From NCBI GenBank assembly GCA_020635275.1, contig JACKAA010000004.1, positions 548,079-612,078 of the forward strand: a stretch of 64,000 bases of DNA. The letters run 5' to 3'. The notes beneath the pieces were generated by a model. That model had not been told where the DNA came from. It worked only from the letters and a program-made list of their open reading frames with translations, and ran no database searches. The DNA comes from Ignavibacteriales bacterium. Lineage in GTDB: Bacteria > Bacteroidota > Ignavibacteria > Ignavibacteriales > Melioribacteraceae. This document shows positions 60,239-64,000 of this stretch, piece after piece (position 1 is the first letter of the stretch; each line of letters opens with the position of its first letter). Made by a program: the position numbers and the translations under genes.

Positions 60239-63046
60239 ATGAAGGCAAAAAATTTACTAATAGGTTTATCAATTTTATTACTTTCCTTTACAAGTTTATC
60301 AGCTCAAAATGATACAATTGTAACGGTTATAAATCCATGGATTGGCGGTTCTATTACCGGTGGTGGAGAATATCTATCTGGATCTCATGTAACTCTTGAA
60401 GCATTTCCAAATTCAGGCTATGAATTTACAAGCTGGACTGAAAATAATGTTGTGGTTGCAAATGATTCAGTCTATTCTTTCATATCATCCGGAAACAGAA
60501 CTTTATATGGAAATTTTAATCTTAAGACTTACAATATCTCAGTTGATGTAAATCCTGTTAACAGCGGCAATGTCACGGGAAGTGGAAATTATGAACATGG
60601 ATCAGCTGTTACTTTGGAAGCAATTCCTAATATTGGCTATAATTTTAAAAACTGGACAGAAAAAGGATTGGAAATTTCGACAGATTCTGTTCTATCTTTT
60701 ACTGCTGATAAAAAGCGAGACTTATCTGCAAATTTTGAATTAAAATCTTACAATATAACCACTGATGTTAACCCTATTGGCAGTGGATCAATTACTGGTG
60801 ATGGGATTTATCAGCATGGAACAAATGTTACTTTGGAAGCTATTCCTAGTGAACATTACCAATTTGTAAATTGGACAGAGAATAATTTAGAAGTAACTAC
60901 TGATTCACTTATGACTTTTTTAGCAAATGGTAATAGAAATTTGATAGCTAACTTTAAGCTAAAAAGTTATTCAGTATCATCATCTGTAAATCCCATAAAT
61001 GGCGGTAATATTAACGGTGATGGAGATTATCTTTTTGGTTCTACAGTAAATTTAGAAGCAAATCCTACATTAGGATATTCATTTTTAAATTGGACAGAAA
61101 ATAACTTAGAAGTATCAACAGATACAATATATTCATTTACAATAAATCAAAATAGAGAATTAGTTGCAAATTTTTCATTAGATAACTTTTTGATCTCGAC
61201 TAATTCAAATCCTTTGCAAGGCGGAGTAATTACTGGTGGTGGGCTTTATGATTTTGGTCAGCAAGTAAATTTAGTTGCTACTCCGGCTTATGGTTATAAT
61301 TTTTACAATTGGACTGAAAATGGAACTGAAATATCAACAGATTCAACTTTTTCATTTTTAGCTAATTCAAGTAGAACAATAACAGCCAATTTTCTACTCA
61401 AAAAATATAATGTAACAACAGCAGTCAATCCAATTGAAGGTGGAGTAGCCAGCGGCGATAGTACTTATGATCATGGCTCAATGGCTCAATTAAAAGCTAT
61501 GCCTACTGAGGGCTGGAAATTTGATAATTGGAAAGAAAATAATCAGATTTTATCAATAAATTCAATTTATAATTTCGTAGTATTTAATGATCATTCCATC
61601 ACTGCAAATTTTTCAAAAAAAATATTTACATTAACTTTACGATCAAATCCTAATGATGGCGGAATTACAGTTGGTTCGGGTAAATATCAATATGATTCGC
61701 TAGTTACCATAACCGCTACACCTAATAACGGATGGAATTTTGTAAGTTGGAATACAAATGATACAATCATTTCAAATGACTCACTTTATAGTTTTAGGAT
61801 TAAGGAAAATAAAATTTATACCGCCATATTTAAGAAAAAAGAATATAATATAGCTACACAGATTTTACCAGAAAATGGTGGTTTAACTTTAGGAGACAGC
61901 ATTTATACTCATGGAGATATTGTAAAATTAAATGCAATACCTGATTCAAATGCAGGCTATGATTTTGTAAATTGGACAGAAAATTCAAATCAATTATCTG
62001 TAAATCCAGAATATACTTTTGCAGCAAATGATAATAGAATATTAACTGCAAATTTTAGATTAAGATCTTATACTGTTGAATTGAGTAAAAATCCTTCCGA
62101 TGCTGGAAATATAACCGGAGCAAAGACCTATACTCATGGAGACAGTGTTACAATATCAGCTGTCCCCAATGCGGGTTGGTTATTTGCCAATTGGACTGAA
62201 GGCCAAACTAATGTTTCAAACAATCCCTCTTATACTTTTAAAATAACTGGAAATAAATCATTTACTGCAAATTTTGCTCATGAATTATATTCTCTAAATA
62301 GCTTATCTGAGCCGGTAGAAGCTGGCTTTGTTTCTGGCAGTGGTTCTTTTTATTATGGTCAAGTTGCAACACTAATTCCTGTAGCTAATACAGGGTGGGA
62401 ATTTGTAAATTGGATGGATGACAACAATATAATTTCTACAGACTCAATATTAGTTATAGCAGTGACAAAAAATGCTAATCTAAAAGCTAACTTTACACTA
62501 AAGAGCTTCTCAATTAATTGTTCGGTTAATCCATTAGATGCTGGTTTCACATCTGGCTGTGGTCTTTCATTTTATAATCAGGAAATGATTTTATCTGCAA
62601 GTCCTAACAGTGGATGGGAATTTAAGAATTGGACAGAAAATGGGGAAGTTGTTTCAACGGTAATAGAATATAATTTTAATGTTGAAGGAAGCAGAGATAT
62701 TGTTGCGAATTTTGATTTGATAAATGGAATAGAAGAAAATAACAGTTATGATAAAATTCCTGACGAATATTATTTGTCGCATGCATTTCCAAATCCCTTT
62801 AATCCAGCAACAAAAATTAATTTCGGGTTGCCTGAAAAATCAAATGTAAAAATCTTTATTTCAAATATTAATGGTCAGATTGTAAAAAATATTCTGTCAG
62901 ATTCTAATCTTCCTGCAGGCAATTATTATTCGGATTTTAACGCTGAGAATTTATCAAGTGGAGTATATTTTTACATATTTTTTGCACAATCAACAGATTC
63001 AGATCAAAAATTCAAGAAAATAGAAAAGCTTATTTTGGTTAAATAA
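60239..63046 (+). CDS. T9SS-secreted surface protein with eleven tandem beta repeats
   Basis: A 935-residue protein with a signal peptide (LLIGLSILLLSFTSLSAQ). About eleven repeats of roughly 72 residues (near 24-820) follow, each with the pattern NP..GG.ITG.G.Y..GS.VTLEA.PN.GY.F.NWTE, resembling the divergent InlB B-repeat / bacterial repeat family. The end is a type A T9SS sorting domain (AFPNPFNPATKINFGLP, LSSGVYFYIFF, EKLILVK). Likely an outer-surface adhesin or filler protein. No catalytic domain seen. Single gene with spacers on both sides. Confidence 0.9.
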   Translation: MKAKNLLIGLSILLLSFTSLSAQNDTIVTVINPWIGGSITGGGEYLSGSHVTLEAFPNSGYEFTSWTENNVVVANDSVYSFISSGNRTLYGNFNLKTYNISVDVNPVNSGNVTGSGNYEHGSAVTLEAIPNIGYNFKNWTEKGLEISTDSVLSFTADKKRDLSANFELKSYNITTDVNPIGSGSITGDGIYQHGTNVTLEAIPSEHYQFVNWTENNLEVTTDSLMTFLANGNRNLIANFKLKSYSVSSSVNPINGGNINGDGDYLFGSTVNLEANPTLGYSFLNWTENNLEVSTDTIYSFTINQNRELVANFSLDNFLISTNSNPLQGGVITGGGLYDFGQQVNLVATPAYGYNFYNWTENGTEISTDSTFSFLANSSRTITANFLLKKYNVTTAVNPIEGGVASGDSTYDHGSMAQLKAMPTEGWKFDNWKENNQILSINSIYNFVVFNDHSITANFSKKIFTLTLRSNPNDGGITVGSGKYQYDSLVTITATPNNGWNFVSWNTNDTIISNDSLYSFRIKENKIYTAIFKKKEYNIATQILPENGGLTLGDSIYTHGDIVKLNAIPDSNAGYDFVNWTENSNQLSVNPEYTFAANDNRILTANFRLRSYTVELSKNPSDAGNITGAKTYTHGDSVTISAVPNAGWLFANWTEGQTNVSNNPSYTFKITGNKSFTANFAHELYSLNSLSEPVEAGFVSGSGSFYYGQVATLIPVANTGWEFVNWMDDNNIISTDSILVIAVTKNANLKANFTLKSFSINCSVNPLDAGFTSGCGLSFYNQEMILSASPNSGWEFKNWTENGEVVSTVIEYNFNVEGSRDIVANFDLINGIEENNSYDKIPDEYYLSHAFPNPFNPATKINFGLPEKSNVKIFISNINGQIVKNILSDSNLPAGNYYSDFNAENLSSGVYFYIFFAQSTDSDQKFKKIEKLILVK

Positions 63047-63175
63047 CTCAAAAATATCTTAATTATAGCTTAAAAACAAACTCTAGTATTAGAGCGGTTT
63101 AATAGTAATTATTTATTACTTTATTAGTAGTGGCAAAATTACTATTTTGTGATAGAAATAATAAATGTGCATAAA

Positions 63176-64000
63176 ATGAATCCACGAATATTCTATCATC
63201 TAATAGCAATTTTATTCTTACCAATAAATATACTTTTTGCTCAAACACCCACAATAGTTGTTTCGACAAATTCACTTTCAGATTTTGGTAATATTGTTAC
63301 GAATACTGCTTCTTCTGAACTTACTTATACAGTTGCAGGTAGTGATCTTACAGATAACATATCAATAACAGCTTCATCCGGATTTGAAATATCAACTAAT
63401 AGCGGATCGGGATTTACAAATTCACCTATAGTTTTAACACAATCTGGTGGTGTAATTTCAACAACAACAATTTATGTTAGATTTTATCCTACACTTCCTC
63501 AAAGTTATAGTGGAAGTATTGAAAATACATCAGTTGGAGCTTCTTCTGAGATTATCAGTGTAAGTGGAACTGGGGTTGATCCAAATTTGACAGTAAGTCC
63601 AAACAATCAAGATGTAACAAATACATCGGGATCGACAGATTTCACAGTCACATCGAACGTAAATTGGAGTGCAAGTAAAAACGTAAGTGATACATGGATC
63701 ACATCAGTTACACCGAGTGGCAGTGGAGATGGGACAGTAACAGTTAGTTATGAATCAAATCCAACCACGAGTCAGAGAGTAGGAACAGTTACAATAAGTG
63801 GAGGCGGGATAACAGAGAATGTAACAGTAAGTCAAGCAGCAGGATCAGCAACATTAACAGTGACACCAAGCAATAGAGATGTAGCAAACACAACTGGAAG
63901 TACAACATTTTCAGTAAGCTCAAACACAAGTTGGACAGTAAGTGATAATGTATCATGGATGTCAGTTAGTCCGACCGGAGGAAGTGGAGGTGGTACTTTA
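63176..64000 (+). CDS. Secreted protein with Ig-like and BACON domains, 3'-truncated by window edge
   Basis: From the ATG at 63176 the frame is open for 275 codons to the window edge. A signal peptide (LIAILFLPINILFAQ) is followed by an Ig-like domain (about 28-137; SLSDFGNIV..., ISVSGTGVDP). Two BACON domains follow (LTVSPNNQDVTNTSGSTDFTV...TVSQAA, and LTVTPSNRDVANTTGSTTFSV...), the second continuing past the edge. BACON domains are mucin or carbohydrate-associated in Bacteroidota. Codon use from about 63560 becomes richer in G/C than the neighbouring genes, as tandem BACON domains often are. A T9SS tail is expected downstream but not visible. Confidence 0.88.
   Translation, partial: MNPRIFYHLIAILFLPINILFAQTPTIVVSTNSLSDFGNIVTNTASSELTYTVAGSDLTDNISITASSGFEISTNSGSGFTNSPIVLTQSGGVISTTTIYVRFYPTLPQSYSGSIENTSVGASSEIISVSGTGVDPNLTVSPNNQDVTNTSGSTDFTVTSNVNWSASKNVSDTWITSVTPSGSGDGTVTVSYESNPTTSQRVGTVTISGGGITENVTVSQAAGSATLTVTPSNRDVANTTGSTTFSVSSNTSWTVSDNVSWMSVSPTGGSGGGTL

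Overview
The window is very AT-rich and tightly packed with genes. It most likely comes from a member of the Ignavibacteria (Ignavibacteriota, the Bacteroidota/Chlorobi group). The evidence is several secreted proteins ending in the type IX secretion sorting domain typical of that group (a YPNPFNPTT/FPNPFNPAT signature followed by SSGIYFCR/SSGVYFY and a terminal LILLK/LILVK), a DUF5683 protein beside parAB, two-component genes embedded in a hydrogenase operon, and general gene content. No 16S rRNA is present, so the placement is an inference from protein families and style.

Layout. Bases 1-9326 hold an [FeFe]-hydrogenase operon: the 3' part of one HydA, a histidine kinase carrying an H-cluster-like hydrogenase domain (a putative H2 sensor), two stand-alone receivers and a receiver-PAS kinase, then HydC (NuoE-like), HydB (NuoF-like) and a second, full-length HydA, closed by a strong hairpin terminator. 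Bases 9346-13894 hold a membrane histidine kinase, a TonB-dependent receptor and an EamA transporter. Bases 13891-18119 (minus strand) hold ispE, a homocysteine methyltransferase-like gene, lipoproteins, RidA, a DCC thiol oxidoreductase and a 56-residue cysteine protein. Bases 18354-22917 hold a sucrose-phosphate synthase/phosphatase fusion and a sucrose synthase. Bases 22925-30495 (minus strand) look like one eight-gene operon: a POT peptide transporter, nagB, a GlmU-like nucleotidyltransferase, an RqcH/NFACT protein, a rhodanese, a DoxX/MauE protein and GT9, with one unknown gene.

Bases 30634-41626 are housekeeping: PASTA protein, rpe, nagA, folP, cdaA, GT2, a UPF0173 hydrolase, parA, parB, DUF5683, Yip1-like, Ppx/GppA (minus), aroQ and a MerR-type regulator. 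Bases 42123-49826 are a looser, accessory-looking stretch with long spacers: a DUF362 T9SS protein, a KAP NTPase pseudogene, a methyltransferase, a CPBP protease, a small membrane protein, ACT, VOC and DUF2200 proteins. It ends at tRNA-Pro(GGG). Bases 50220-60091 return to core genes (purF, pgsA, ftsY, mnmA, HNH nuclease) around a large subtilase. The end holds an 11-repeat T9SS surface protein and the start of a BACON-domain protein that runs off the window.

The most interesting system is the hydrogenase operon. One H-cluster protein appears converted into a sensor kinase, surrounded by receivers without output domains, and placed between two HydA paralogues that differ at a key H-cluster position. 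Other items worth a second look are the SPS-SPP/sucrose synthase pair, five gene junctions using the identical 8-base ATGAATAA overlap, a VOC gene that lost its lipoprotein signal to a stop codon, and an HNH gene whose conserved N-terminus has no ordinary start codon.
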